Origin: Streptomyces sp.
GTDB taxonomy: Bacteria; Actinomycetota; Actinomycetes; Streptomycetales; Streptomycetaceae
Length of the DNA stretch: 35,620 nt
Direction: 5' to 3'
NCBI RefSeq assembly: GCF_031181555.1
Contig: NZ_JAPSKQ010000026.1
Coordinates: forward strand, 1-35,620
The translations under genes and the position numbers were made by a program. The notes below the pieces were generated by a model, which worked only from the letters and a program-made list of their open reading frames with translations, did not search any database and was not told the origin of the DNA. Below, in pieces: positions 7,869 through 15,832 of this stretch. Position 1 is the first letter of the stretch, and each line of letters starts with the position of its first letter.

Positions 7869-8894
7869 TCAGCCGGTGACCACGCAGGACGCCGCGGGCA
7901 CCGGGATCGAGCCGCCGCGTCGCGGCACCCCCGTGCCCGGGTCGACCGCGAACCAGGTCACGTCCCCGGAGCGCTCGTTCGCGACGTACAGGAAACCGCC
8001 GGACTCGGTGATCGCGCGGGGCCAGTGACCGCCGCAGGGCACGGTGGTGAGCGGGCTCAGCCCCTCCCCCTCGACCGCGAACACGGACAGCACGTCCTCG
8101 CCGCGGGTCGCGGTCCACACGAAGCGGCCGTCGGGCGAGACGGCCACGCCCGACGGATAGGCGTCCCCGGCCGGGGCGCCGGGCAGCACCGGGACCTCCG
8201 TGAGCGGCTTCAGCTCACCGCCCGCGGCGTCCCAGCGGCAGACGACGAGGGTGGGGCTGAGCTCGTTGAGGACGTACGCGTGCGCACCGTCCGGATGGAA
8301 GGCCAGGTGACGCGGGCCCGATCCGGGGCGCAGGGCGATTTCCCGGTGCGGCGCGAGAGCGCCGCCGGTCAGGGTGCACACCCGCACCGAGTCCGTGCCG
8401 AGGTCGACGCCGACCACCCAGCGACCGCTCGGGTCGGGCTGCACCTGGTGGGCGTGCGGACCCTGCTGGCGCTGGGGGTGGGGGCCCGAGCCGCTGTGCC
8501 GGAACACCCCGGACGCGGACCGCGCGAGGCCGCCGTCCGCGCGGACGGGGACGGCGGTGACGCTGCCGGAGCCGTAGTTCGCGGTGAGCAGGTGCCCGGC
8601 GAAGAGACAGAGGTGGGTCGGCCCGTTCGCGTCGACCGGTACCGGGGGCCCGGCCGGCTCCGGCCTGTCCCCGGTCACGCGGAACGCGGCCACGGCGCCC
8701 TCGGCCGTCTCGCTGACCGCGTACAGCATGCGGCGGTCGGCCGACAGGGCCAGGTAGGAGGGATCGGGCAGGCCGTTCACGGTGCTCAGGACGGTCAGCG
8801 CGCCGCTGTCGGGGGCGATGGCCGCGGCGACGATGCCGGGGCCTCCCGCCGCCGTGAACGACCCGATGAACGCCCGCTGTCCGCCGTCCGCCAC
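7869..8894 (-). CDS. Lactonase-family seven-bladed propeller (6-phosphogluconolactonase type)
   Basis: This 341-residue protein matches the PF10282 lactonase family (YbhE/Pgl, carboxy-cis,cis-muconate cyclase). These are seven-bladed propellers hydrolysing cyclic lactones such as 6-phosphogluconolactone. Blade-type repeats are clear: DPSYLALSADRRMLYAVSE, HQVQPDPSGRWVVGVDLG, RHLAFHPDGAHAYVLNE, SGVAVSPDGRFVWTATR and GFLYVANERSGDVTWF. Family-typical acidic and His residues are present. No signal peptide is seen, so it is cytoplasmic. It begins with GTG at 8894 behind GAGAGGGGA. A DasR-like palindrome lies about 60 bp upstream, suggesting coupling to amino-sugar sensing. The substrate is not certain. 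Confidence 0.82.
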   Translation of the reverse strand: MADGGQRAFIGSFTAAGGPGIVAAAIAPDSGALTVLSTVNGLPDPSYLALSADRRMLYAVSETAEGAVAAFRVTGDRPEPAGPPVPVDANGPTHLCLFAGHLLTANYGSGSVTAVPVRADGGLARSASGVFRHSGSGPHPQRQQGPHAHQVQPDPSGRWVVGVDLGTDSVRVCTLTGGALAPHREIALRPGSGPRHLAFHPDGAHAYVLNELSPTLVVCRWDAAGGELKPLTEVPVLPGAPAGDAYPSGVAVSPDGRFVWTATRGEDVLSVFAVEGEGLSPLTTVPCGGHWPRAITESGGFLYVANERSGDVTWFAVDPGTGVPRRGGSIPVPAASCVVTG

Positions 8895-8948
8895 GGCTGT
8901 CCCCTCTCGTCCGGTACCGGTTCGGAGTGACGGTAGCAGTCGCCCCTC

Positions 8949-8964
8949 TCAGGTCTAGACCAAA
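8949..8964. promoter_or_regulatory. DasR-like responsive element (dre)
   Basis: The ten bases GGTCTAGACC at 8952-8961 form a perfect palindrome. The 16-base window at 8949-8964 matches the recalled DasR consensus ACTGGTCTAGACCAGT at 12 positions, including the whole core. It lies in the 103-bp gap upstream of the minus-strand lactonase gene, centred 62 bp before its GTG, and downstream of the FUSC stop. DasR is the GlcNAc-6-P-responsive GntR repressor of Streptomyces. Confidence 0.6.
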
Positions 8965-8997
8965 AGCGGCCGGTCCGGTGCGGGTCCGGGGCGCGCT

Positions 8998-10488
8998 TCA
9001 GGCGCCGACCAGCGGGGATCCGGAGGGTGCCCGCAGCGGCGCCGCGAGTTCGGCGAGGGCGCGCTCCAGGCCGTGGAGGTGGGCCAGTGCGGGTTCCGTC
9101 GCGGCCGGAGCCGTGCGCACCGCGATGTCCCGGCCGCCGGTGAGCGCCTCGACCGCGACCTCCACGCGCCGGCAGGCGGCGGCCAGACGGGCGTCGTGCG
9201 AGGCCTCCGGGTCGGCGGCGACGGCGACGAGGCCGCGGATCTCCCGGGCGCAGTCGTCGAGCAGGGCGAGCACCCGGCGGGCGCGCCGCTTGCGACCGCG
9301 CATGGGGTTCAGCGGATGCACCAGCGGGGCGACCGAGAGCCGCACCCGGGCGAGGAGCTGCTCCAGCTCCGCCACCATCGGCGCGGGATCGGCGTCCTCG
9401 GCGCCGGCCAGCCGCGCGGCCGTCCGGGCGGTGCACGCGTGGACGCAGTGCAGGGCCCGCTGGATCCAGGCGTCGGTGACGCTGTGGGTGGTCACGGGCA
9501 GGACGAGGGCCACCGCCAGCGCGGCGCCGAGCGCGCCGACGCCGGTCTCCACGAGCCGCAGGGCCAGCAGGCCGGGGCCGAGCACCCCCAGGAGGCCGTA
9601 GAGCATGGCGGCGAGCAGCGTCACCCAGAGCATCATCCAGGTGTAGGACACCGCGGCCGTGTAGAAGATGCCGAAGACGGACACGGCGACGATCAGGGCG
9701 GTGGGCACCGGGTCCCCGTGCACGGGGACGGCGACGAACAGCGCGAGACCGATGCCGATGACCGTTCCCAGCACCCGGCGGAAGCCGCGGACCAGGGTCT
9801 CGCCGCGCGAGGTGGTGTTCACGAAGACCCACCAGGTGGCGCCGACGGCCCAGTACCAGCGCTGCCCGGACACCAGCTGACCCACGACGAGGGCGAAGCC
9901 CGCGCCGGCCGTCGCCTGGATCGCCTGGCGGGTGGTCACACGGGCCAGACCGGTGCCGCCGGGCGGCGGGGCCGGCACGGCGGCGGGCGGCAGGCGGCGC
10001 TCGTAGCACCACAGCCCGAAGCGCACCGCGGCCGCGGCGAGCACGGACAGCAGGACGGAGGCGTACAGCTCGGGGAGCTGGTCCGTCCTCGCGTGCAGGA
10101 ACTGCGCCACGAAGTAGGTCATGAACGCGAAGACCCCGAGGCTGTGTCCGCGGGGGCCCCAGCGCCGCGCGTACACGCCCAGTCCGACCACGGCGAGGAA
10201 GGTGAGGTCGCGGGCCACGGGGTGGTCGTGCAGCACCGCCGCGGCGGCGAGCACCGGCAGGCCGACGGCGGGCAGCAGTGCCGTCGTGACGGCCTGCCCG
10301 CGGACCGTGGCGTCGGTGACGGTGAACAGGGCGAGCAGTGCGGCGAGCCCACCGGTGACGGCACCCGCGAGGGAGTGGCCGGCCAGGCCGCACACGACGA
10401 CCGCCAGCCCGATGCCGAGCACGGCCCGCGCCGCGAAGCGCAGCCGGGTCCGGCCCGGGTCCGGAGCCGTGAACACCCTCTTCAACAC
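8998..10488 (-). CDS. FUSC-family inner-membrane protein (aromatic acid/efflux type)
   Basis: This 496-residue membrane protein belongs to the fusaric-acid-resistance/YccS-like family. Two membrane blocks are visible. Residues about 20-150 contain repeated hydrophobic helices (VLGIGLAVVVCGLAGHSLAG, ALLPAVGLPVLAAAAVL, LTFLAVVGLGVYA, FMTYFVAQFLHA). About 185-330 is the FUSC_2 domain (FALVVGQLVSGQRWYWAVGA, RRVLGTVIGIGLALFVAV). A helical cytoplasmic tail follows (about 340-496). Family members export aromatic acids or related hydrophobic anions. GTG at 10488 is the likely start, with AGGGGG 10 nt upstream. An in-frame small ORF ends four bases before it. The gene is divergent from an Lrp/AsnC regulator, which probably controls it. 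Confidence 0.82.
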   Translation of the reverse strand: MLKRVFTAPDPGRTRLRFAARAVLGIGLAVVVCGLAGHSLAGAVTGGLAALLALFTVTDATVRGQAVTTALLPAVGLPVLAAAAVLHDHPVARDLTFLAVVGLGVYARRWGPRGHSLGVFAFMTYFVAQFLHARTDQLPELYASVLLSVLAAAAVRFGLWCYERRLPPAAVPAPPPGGTGLARVTTRQAIQATAGAGFALVVGQLVSGQRWYWAVGATWWVFVNTTSRGETLVRGFRRVLGTVIGIGLALFVAVPVHGDPVPTALIVAVSVFGIFYTAAVSYTWMMLWVTLLAAMLYGLLGVLGPGLLALRLVETGVGALGAALAVALVLPVTTHSVTDAWIQRALHCVHACTARTAARLAGAEDADPAPMVAELEQLLARVRLSVAPLVHPLNPMRGRKRRARRVLALLDDCAREIRGLVAVAADPEASHDARLAAACRRVEVAVEALTGGRDIAVRTAPAATEPALAHLHGLERALAELAAPLRAPSGSPLVGA

Positions 10489-10491
10489 CGC

Positions 10492-10560
10492 TTACCGCCC
10501 CCTGTGAATCATGATGTGCACCGTGGCATGAAAAAGGCGCCGCGGGGTTCGCAGCGCCAT
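10492..10560 (-). CDS. Small ORF (22 codons), candidate leader peptide of the FUSC gene
   Basis: A short reading frame runs from ATG at 10560 to TAA at 10494-10492, encoding 22 residues beginning MALRTPRRLFHATVH and ending IMIHRGR. It has an excellent ribosome-binding site: GGAGGT, then 4 nt, then ATG (10571-10558). Its stop lies three bases before the FUSC GTG and in the same frame, and its last codons contain the FUSC ribosome-binding site (AGGGGG). Codon third positions are mostly G or C. It could be a leader peptide or translational coupler. It could also be an in-frame N-terminal extension interrupted by a stop. No run of a single regulatory amino acid is present, apart from four arginines and three histidines. 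Confidence 0.45.
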   Translation of the reverse strand: MALRTPRRLFHATVHIMIHRGR

Positions 10561-10588
10561 CGACACCTCCATGGGAGCATCCTTACCG

Positions 10589-10720
10589 CCACTGGCTCAA
10601 CAGGGCGCTTTTCGGTTGTGCCATTGGCTCATGTCTTGTGCCGCAGAAGCGTTCTCCGGAGTACCAACGGCCGACAGTGGGTGGCCCAGTGGTCCGGCGC
10701 GTCCTCGGGCCATTGGTACA
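10589..10720. promoter_or_regulatory. CCAYTGG repeats in the Lrp/FUSC divergent promoter
   Basis: CCACTGGCTCA at 10589-10599 and CCATTGGCTCA at 10621-10631 are direct repeats exactly 32 bp apart, about three helical turns. A related CCATTGGTACA lies at 10710-10720, and CCAGTGG at 10686-10692 is the inverse of the first core. The helically phased series between divergent genes is what an Lrp/AsnC regulator, which wraps DNA as an octamer, would be expected to use. Binding is inferred. Confidence 0.45.
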
Positions 10721-10758
10721 GTCGGGACGATCGCTGAAGGACGAGGAGGCCGGGCGCC

Positions 10759-11235
10759 ATGGCCGTGGACGAGCTCGACACCCGCATCCTGCGCCTGTTG
10801 CTGGAGCAGCCGCGCACCAGCGTGCGCGAGTACGCCCGCATCCTGGGAGTCGCCCGCGGCACCCTCCAGGCGCGGCTCGACCGCATGGAGCGCGAGGGCG
10901 TGATCACCGGCACCGGCCCCGTCCTCTCCCCCGCCGCGCTGGGCCACCCCGTGCTCGCGTTCGTCCACGTCGAGGTCACCCAGGGACACCTGGACGAGGT
11001 GGGCGACGCCCTGGCCGCCGTACCGGAGATCGTCGAGGCGTTCTCCATCACGGGCGGGGGCGACCTGCTGACCCGGGTCGTGGCGCGCGACGCCGGGCAC
11101 CTGGAGGACGTGATCCAGAAGCTGATCGGCCTGCCCGGCGTGGTGCGCACCCGCACCGAGGTGGCGCTGCGCGAGCGCGTTCCGCACCGGCTGCTGCCGC
11201 TGGTGGAGTCGATCGGCCGGACGGCACGGAAGTGA
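10759..11235 (+). CDS. Lrp/AsnC-family transcriptional regulator
   Basis: This 158-residue protein is a standard single-unit Lrp/AsnC regulator. An AsnC-type winged helix occupies residues 1-60 (LDTRILRLLLEQPRTSVREYARILGVARGTLQARLDRME). A RAM/AsnC ligand domain covers about 70-150, with FVHVEVTQGHLDEVGDAL, the glycine turn ITGGGDLLTRVVA, and LPGVVRTRTEVAL. Such proteins form octamers and usually sense an amino acid or small acid. GAGGAGG at 10743-10749 is its ribosome-binding site. It diverges from the FUSC membrane protein, and the shared region has phased repeats. It is therefore a probable local regulator of the exporter, and the ligand may be the exported compound. Confidence 0.88.
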   Translation: MAVDELDTRILRLLLEQPRTSVREYARILGVARGTLQARLDRMEREGVITGTGPVLSPAALGHPVLAFVHVEVTQGHLDEVGDALAAVPEIVEAFSITGGGDLLTRVVARDAGHLEDVIQKLIGLPGVVRTRTEVALRERVPHRLLPLVESIGRTARK

Positions 11236-11284
11236 CCCCGGGCCGGCCGCCGGCCGCCCCGGCCCCCTTGGCATCATGGGCCCC

Positions 11285-11980
11285 GTGAGCACCCTCGGCA
11301 CCCTCTCAGTCATCTTCGACCTCGACGGAACGCTCGTGGACAGCGAGCCGAACTACTACGAGGCGGGCCGGCGCACCCTCGCCGAGTACGGCGTCCCGGA
11401 CTTCTCGTGGGCCGAGCACGAGCGCTACGTCGGGATCAGCACGCGGGAGACGATCACCGACTGGCGGGAACGGTACGGGCTGCGGGCCGGCCTCGAGGAA
11501 CTGCTCGCGGTGAAGAACCGCCGCTATCTGGAGCTGGCCCGCACCTCCACGCGCGTGTACCCGGAGATGCGCGCCTTCGTCGAACTGCTGGCGGACGAGG
11601 GCGTGCCGATGGCCGTGGCCTCCGGCTCCTCGCCCGAGGCCATCGGGGCGGTCCTGGCGGGCACGGGCCTGGACGCGTATCTGCGCACCGTCGTCTCGGC
11701 CGACGAGGTGGCGCACGGCAAGCCGGCCCCCGACGTCTTCCTGGAAGCGGCCCGCCGGCTCGGCGCGGACCCCGGCGACTGCGTGGTGCTGGAGGACGCG
11801 GCCCCGGGCGCCCTCGCCGCGCACGCGGCCGGGATGCGCTGCATCGCGATTCCGTACGTCGCCGCGCAGGCCGACGCCGCGGAGTTCGCCACCGCCGGCC
11901 TGCTGCTGCGCGGCGGGCAGCGGGAGTTCACGGCGCGAGCGGCGTACGCGTGGCTGACGCGGACGGCTCGGCCCGCCTGA
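11285..11980 (+). CDS. HAD-superfamily phosphatase (beta-phosphoglucomutase-like)
   Basis: This 231-residue protein is a subfamily-IA HAD phosphohydrolase with all four motifs. Motif I is DLDGTLVDSE with the nucleophile Asp, motif II VASGSS, motif III the Lys in HGKPAPDVF, and motif IV VVLEDAAPGALAAHAAG. A helical cap between motifs I and II (about residues 20-85) places it with beta-phosphoglucomutase and small sugar-phosphate phosphatases. No specificity can be assigned. I chose GTG at 11285 because CATCAT at 11272-11277 resembles a -10 element placed for a leaderless transcript and no ribosome-binding site is visible. An ATG at 11276 would add three residues. It follows the Lrp gene by about 50 nt. 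Confidence 0.85.
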   Translation: MSTLGTLSVIFDLDGTLVDSEPNYYEAGRRTLAEYGVPDFSWAEHERYVGISTRETITDWRERYGLRAGLEELLAVKNRRYLELARTSTRVYPEMRAFVELLADEGVPMAVASGSSPEAIGAVLAGTGLDAYLRTVVSADEVAHGKPAPDVFLEAARRLGADPGDCVVLEDAAPGALAAHAAGMRCIAIPYVAAQADAAEFATAGLLLRGGQREFTARAAYAWLTRTARPA

Positions 11981-12004
11981 CCGGCCTCCTTCGCCCGCGC
12001 CCCT

Positions 12005-12043
12005 CGGCGAACGTCCGGAAGCCGTCCCGGCGAACGTCCGGAA
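12005..12043. repeat. Tandem 16-bp repeat upstream of the DUF1680 enzyme
   Basis: CGGCGAACGTCCGGAA occurs at 12005-12020 and again identically at 12028-12043, a period of 23 bp. The complement of the repeat contains TCCGGACGTTC, the same 11-mer found at 32-42 upstream of the pectate lyase. It lies about 100-140 bp before the glycosidase start, a suitable place for an activator or repressor. Confidence 0.55.
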
Positions 12044-12111
12044 CCCATCGCTCCCGACCCGTTGACGCCTTCTCGTCCCCTCCCTATCGTCTGGTCGATC
12101 GTTCGCACGGC

Positions 12112-12127
12112 GTTCGCCATATCGAAC
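12112..12127. promoter_or_regulatory. Inverted repeat in the DUF1680 enzyme promoter
   Basis: GTTCG at 12112-12116 and CGAAC at 12123-12127 flank a 6-base AT-rich centre (CCATAT). It lies about 20 nt before the start codon, just ahead of the GGAGGAG ribosome-binding site, and could be an operator for a sugar-responsive regulator. Additional GTTCG half-sites lie just upstream. Confidence 0.4.
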
Positions 12128-12146
12128 ACTTAGTGGAGGAGCATCC

Positions 12147-14969
12147 ATGGCACGGCCCCTCTCCCGGCGCACCCTCATCCAGGCCGCCGCCGTGACGGCG
12201 ACGACCACCGCGATGTCCTCCGCGGCCACCGGTCGCGCCGCCACCGCGCCGGGCGCGTCGGCCGCCGCCCCCGACGTGCCGGCGGCGTGGACCGTGCGGC
12301 CGTTCGCACTCGAGGACGTGACCCTCGGGCCGGGCGTCTTCGCCGGCAAACGACGGCTGATGCTCGACCACGCCCGTGGCTACGACGTGAACCGGCTGCT
12401 CCAGGTCTTCCGCGCCAACGCCGGCCTGTCCACCCGCGGCGCGGTCGCCCCCGGCGGCTGGGAGGGGCTGGACGGTGAGGCAGGCGGAAATCTGCGCGGC
12501 CACTACACCGGCCACTTCCTGACCATGCTGGCGCAGGCGTACCGCAGCACCGGCGAGCAGGTGTTCGCGGACCGGATCGGCACCATGGTCGGGGCCCTCA
12601 CCGAGGTACGGGAGGCGCTGCGCCGTGACCCGGCCGTCCTGAGCGTCGGCGGCCGGTTCGGCCGCGCGGCGGAGCAGGTGCGCGGCTCCCACCAGTACGT
12701 CGACCTCCCGGCCGCCGTTCTCGGCGGCGCACCGGCCCTCACCCTGTCCGCCTGGGTACGGCCCGCGCACGACGCCGCCTGGGCCAGGATCTTCGACTTC
12801 GGCGACGACACCACCCGCTACCTGTACCTGGCCGCCCGCAACGCGGACGGGGTGCCGCGGTTCGCCGTCACCACCTCGGGACCGGGCGGCGAGCAGGGCC
12901 TCGTCGGCACCGCACCGCTGCCGCTCGACGAGTGGAGCCACCTGGCCGTGACCCTCGCCGGCGGCACCGGCACCCTCTACGTCAACGGCACCGCCGTGGC
13001 CCGCAGCACGGCCATGACGCTGACCCCGGCCGCTCTCGGCACGCTCGGGAACAACTGGCTGGGCCGCTCGAACTTCCCCGCCGACCCCGTCTTCGCGGGC
13101 GCGTTCGAGGAGGTGAACGTCTTCTCGCGCGCCCTGACCGCCGCCGAGATCACCGAGTTGCAGAGCCGCCGGGCCGCCGACGCCTCGACCGGCCGGGGCG
13201 ACCTGGCGTCGTACGCCTTCGACGAGACCGCCGGCGCGACGTTCGCGGACGCCTCCGGCCGCGGTCTGGACGCCACCCTGCGCCGCACCTGGGGCGCGCC
13301 CAGCCACCCGGGGTTCCTCGCCGCGTACCCGGAGACGCAGTTCATCGAACTGGAGTCGATGACGGCCAGCGACTACACCCGGGTGTGGGCCCCGTACTAC
13401 ACCGCCCACAAGATCCTCACAGGGCTGCTCGACGCGTATCTCGCCACGGACGACGACCGGGCGCTCGACCTGGCGTCCGGTCTGTGCGACTGGATGCACG
13501 CGCGGCTGTCCGTGCTGCCGAAGGCCACCCTGCAGCGGATGTGGGGGCTGTTCTCCAGCGGGGAGTTCGGCGGCATCGTCGAGGCGATCTGCGATCTGCA
13601 CGCGATCACCGGCCGGGCCGAGCACCTCGCGCTGGCCCGTCTGTTCGACCTGGACCGGCTCATCGACGCCTGTGCCGCGAACACCGACGTCCTCGACGGG
13701 CTGCACGCCAACCAGCACATCCCGATCTTCACGGGCCTGGTGCGGCTGCACGACGAGACGGGCGAGGAGCGCTACCTCACGGCCGCGAGGAACTTCTGGG
13801 GCATGGTCGTCCCCCACCGCATGTACGGGATCGGCGGCACCAGCAGCGGCGAGTTCTGGAAGGCCCGCGATGTGATCGCGGGCACGATCGGCACCACCAC
13901 CGCCGAGTCCTGCTGCGCGTACAACATGCTCAAGCTGAGCCGGGCGCTGTTCTTCCACGAGCAGGATCCGGCCTACATGGACTACTACGAGCGGGCCCTG
14001 TACAACCAGGTGCTCGGCTCCAAGCAGGACCGGCCGGACGCGGAGAAGCCGCTCGTCACGTACTTCATCGGCCTGACGCCCGGTCATGTGCGGGACTACA
14101 CGCCCAAGCAGGGCACCACCTGCTGCGAGGGCACCGGCATGGAGAGCGCCACGAAGTACCAGGACTCGGTGTACTTCGCGAAGTCCGACGGGAGCGCCCT
14201 GTACGTCAACCTCTACAGCGCCTCCCGGCTGACCTGGGCCGAGAAGGGTGTCACGGTCACACAGACCACCGACTACCCGCAGGAGCAGGGCAGCACGCTC
14301 ACCCTCGGCGGCGGCCGGGCCGCCTTCACGCTGCTGCTGCGGGTGCCGTCCTGGGCGGGCACCGGGTTCCGGGTGACCGTCAACGGGAGGGCGGTGCCGG
14401 GGACACCGGCCGCCGGCAGCTACTTCGGCGTCTCCCGGACCTGGCGCGACGGCGACACCGTGCGGGTCTCCCTCCCCTTCCGGCTGCGGGTGGAGAAGAC
14501 CCCGGACGACCCCGCCCTGCAGACCCTGTTCCTCGGCCCGGTCAACCTGGTCGCCCGCGAATCCGCGACGCACCACCTGCGGTTCGGGCTGTACCGCGAC
14601 GCGGGTCTCTCCGGCGATCTGCTGCCCTCCCTCACCCCGGTCGCCGGGCGGCCGCTGCACTACACGCTGGACGGCGTCGAGCTGGCGCCCTTCTCCGAGG
14701 GCACCGAGGATCCGACGCACGCCTACTTCCGGCGCTGGGAGCCACGTGTGGTCTTCGGCGGCTCCGACTCCGGCGTCGCCAACCCCGCCCGCGGCGACGG
14801 CACCACGCTCCTGGACGAGGTCTGGGCCGGGGCGCCCTTCGCCGGCAAGGACGCGCTGGTGGCGCGGGTGCGCTCCACCGTGCGGGCCTGGGTGTCCGAC
14901 GGTCTGCTGAGCGCGGCGGACGGCGACACGGTGGTGCGCACGGCACGGCAGGCCACGTACGCGCCCTGA
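12147..14969 (+). CDS. Tat-exported DUF1680 glycosidase (GH127/GH146-like) with inserted LamG domain
   Basis: This 940-residue secreted enzyme resembles beta-L-arabinofuranosidases. The N-terminus SRRTLIQAAAVTA is a twin-arginine signal. Residues about 50-160 and 385-790 form the (alpha/alpha)6-barrel (NLRGHYTGHFLTMLAQAY; GFLAAYPETQFIELES; VWAPYYTAHKILTGLLDAY). By analogy with HypBA1, zinc and catalytic residues are Glu569 (SGEFW), Glu587 and Cys589 (AESCCAYN), and Cys659-Cys660 (TTCCEGTG). A concanavalin/LamG-like beta-sandwich of about 215 residues (about 165-382, VRGSHQYVDLP ... ALTLSAWVRPAHDAAWARIFDFGD ... WSHLAVTLAGGTGTLYVNG) interrupts the barrel. The insert probably binds carbohydrate. 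The start is set by GGAGGAG 6 nt upstream. The substrate is likely an arabinose-containing plant polymer, matching the nearby pectate lyase. Confidence 0.85.
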   Translation: MARPLSRRTLIQAAAVTATTTAMSSAATGRAATAPGASAAAPDVPAAWTVRPFALEDVTLGPGVFAGKRRLMLDHARGYDVNRLLQVFRANAGLSTRGAVAPGGWEGLDGEAGGNLRGHYTGHFLTMLAQAYRSTGEQVFADRIGTMVGALTEVREALRRDPAVLSVGGRFGRAAEQVRGSHQYVDLPAAVLGGAPALTLSAWVRPAHDAAWARIFDFGDDTTRYLYLAARNADGVPRFAVTTSGPGGEQGLVGTAPLPLDEWSHLAVTLAGGTGTLYVNGTAVARSTAMTLTPAALGTLGNNWLGRSNFPADPVFAGAFEEVNVFSRALTAAEITELQSRRAADASTGRGDLASYAFDETAGATFADASGRGLDATLRRTWGAPSHPGFLAAYPETQFIELESMTASDYTRVWAPYYTAHKILTGLLDAYLATDDDRALDLASGLCDWMHARLSVLPKATLQRMWGLFSSGEFGGIVEAICDLHAITGRAEHLALARLFDLDRLIDACAANTDVLDGLHANQHIPIFTGLVRLHDETGEERYLTAARNFWGMVVPHRMYGIGGTSSGEFWKARDVIAGTIGTTTAESCCAYNMLKLSRALFFHEQDPAYMDYYERALYNQVLGSKQDRPDAEKPLVTYFIGLTPGHVRDYTPKQGTTCCEGTGMESATKYQDSVYFAKSDGSALYVNLYSASRLTWAEKGVTVTQTTDYPQEQGSTLTLGGGRAAFTLLLRVPSWAGTGFRVTVNGRAVPGTPAAGSYFGVSRTWRDGDTVRVSLPFRLRVEKTPDDPALQTLFLGPVNLVARESATHHLRFGLYRDAGLSGDLLPSLTPVAGRPLHYTLDGVELAPFSEGTEDPTHAYFRRWEPRVVFGGSDSGVANPARGDGTTLLDEVWAGAPFAGKDALVARVRSTVRAWVSDGLLSAADGDTVVRTARQATYAP

Positions 14970-15062
14970 GGCCGGCCGGAAGTTCTTTGCCGGAGCGGTG
15001 ATTGTTTCGCGTCCGCCGTCCGTACTTCCTGCTGTTGGGCCGTTCACATCCCAGGAGGCACG

Positions 15063-15812
15063 ATGCGCATCTCGCGCAGCACGGCAGGAACCGCGTTCGT
15101 GGGCGGAGCGATGATCCTCACCCTCACCGCGCTCGCCTACCCCACCATGCTGGGCGTGCAGAACACATCGACCAAGCAGGACCGGGTGGTCGCCAACACG
15201 AACTACGGCCCGCTGACCGAGGCGGACCGCGACTTCGTGGTCAAGGTGCGCGCGGCCGGCCTGTGGGAGCACCCCCTGGGCCTGCTGGCGATGGAGCGGG
15301 GGACGACGCCGGAGATGAAGGAGGCCGGCGAGCACCTGGTCGTCGGGCACGGCCGGCTCGACGCCAGTTGCCGCAGGATCTCCCTCGAACTCGGCATCAC
15401 GCTGCCGAACCAGGCGTCGCCCCAGCAGCAGCAGTTCGTGGAAACCGTGAAGTCCACCAACGGCAAGGAGTTCGACTCCACCGCGGTGAACATCATGCGC
15501 GTGACGCACGGGCAGATCTTCCCGGCCATCGCCAAGATCCGGGCCAATACCAGGAACACCCTCGTCCGGCAGCTGGCCGACCAGGCCAACGACACCGTGC
15601 TCGACCACATCACGGTGCTGGAGAAGACGGGACTGGTCAATCACGAGCAGGTCAACTTCCAGCAGACCAGTCCGCCCAAGATGCCCCAGGAACAGGTGAC
15701 CCCGCCGGCCCCGCAGGCGGGCGCGCCGGTCCTCGCGCTGGAGATCCCCGAGGAACTGAAGGACCTGAACACGGCTTCTCCGGCGCCGTCCCCGTCGCCC
15801 ACGGTGAAGTAG
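15063..15812 (+). CDS. DUF4142 protein, exported or membrane-anchored
   Basis: This 249-residue protein has an N-terminal hydrophobic segment (AGTAFVGGAMILTLTALAY, about residues 8-28) acting as signal peptide or anchor. A DUF4142-type four-helix, ferritin-like domain follows (about 50-190), with LTEADRDFVVKVRAAGLWEHPLG, the helix EAGEHLVVGHGRLD, and VTHGQIFPAIAKIRANTRN. The C-terminus is proline-rich and low complexity (PAPSPSPTVK). The family function is not established. A clear ribosome-binding site (AGGAGG, about 7 nt before ATG) fixes the start. It ends 20 nt from the convergent LysR-type gene. Confidence 0.82.
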   Translation: MRISRSTAGTAFVGGAMILTLTALAYPTMLGVQNTSTKQDRVVANTNYGPLTEADRDFVVKVRAAGLWEHPLGLLAMERGTTPEMKEAGEHLVVGHGRLDASCRRISLELGITLPNQASPQQQQFVETVKSTNGKEFDSTAVNIMRVTHGQIFPAIAKIRANTRNTLVRQLADQANDTVLDHITVLEKTGLVNHEQVNFQQTSPPKMPQEQVTPPAPQAGAPVLALEIPEELKDLNTASPAPSPSPTVK

Positions 15813-15832
15813 CGCCGAAGCGCGCCCGTGGG

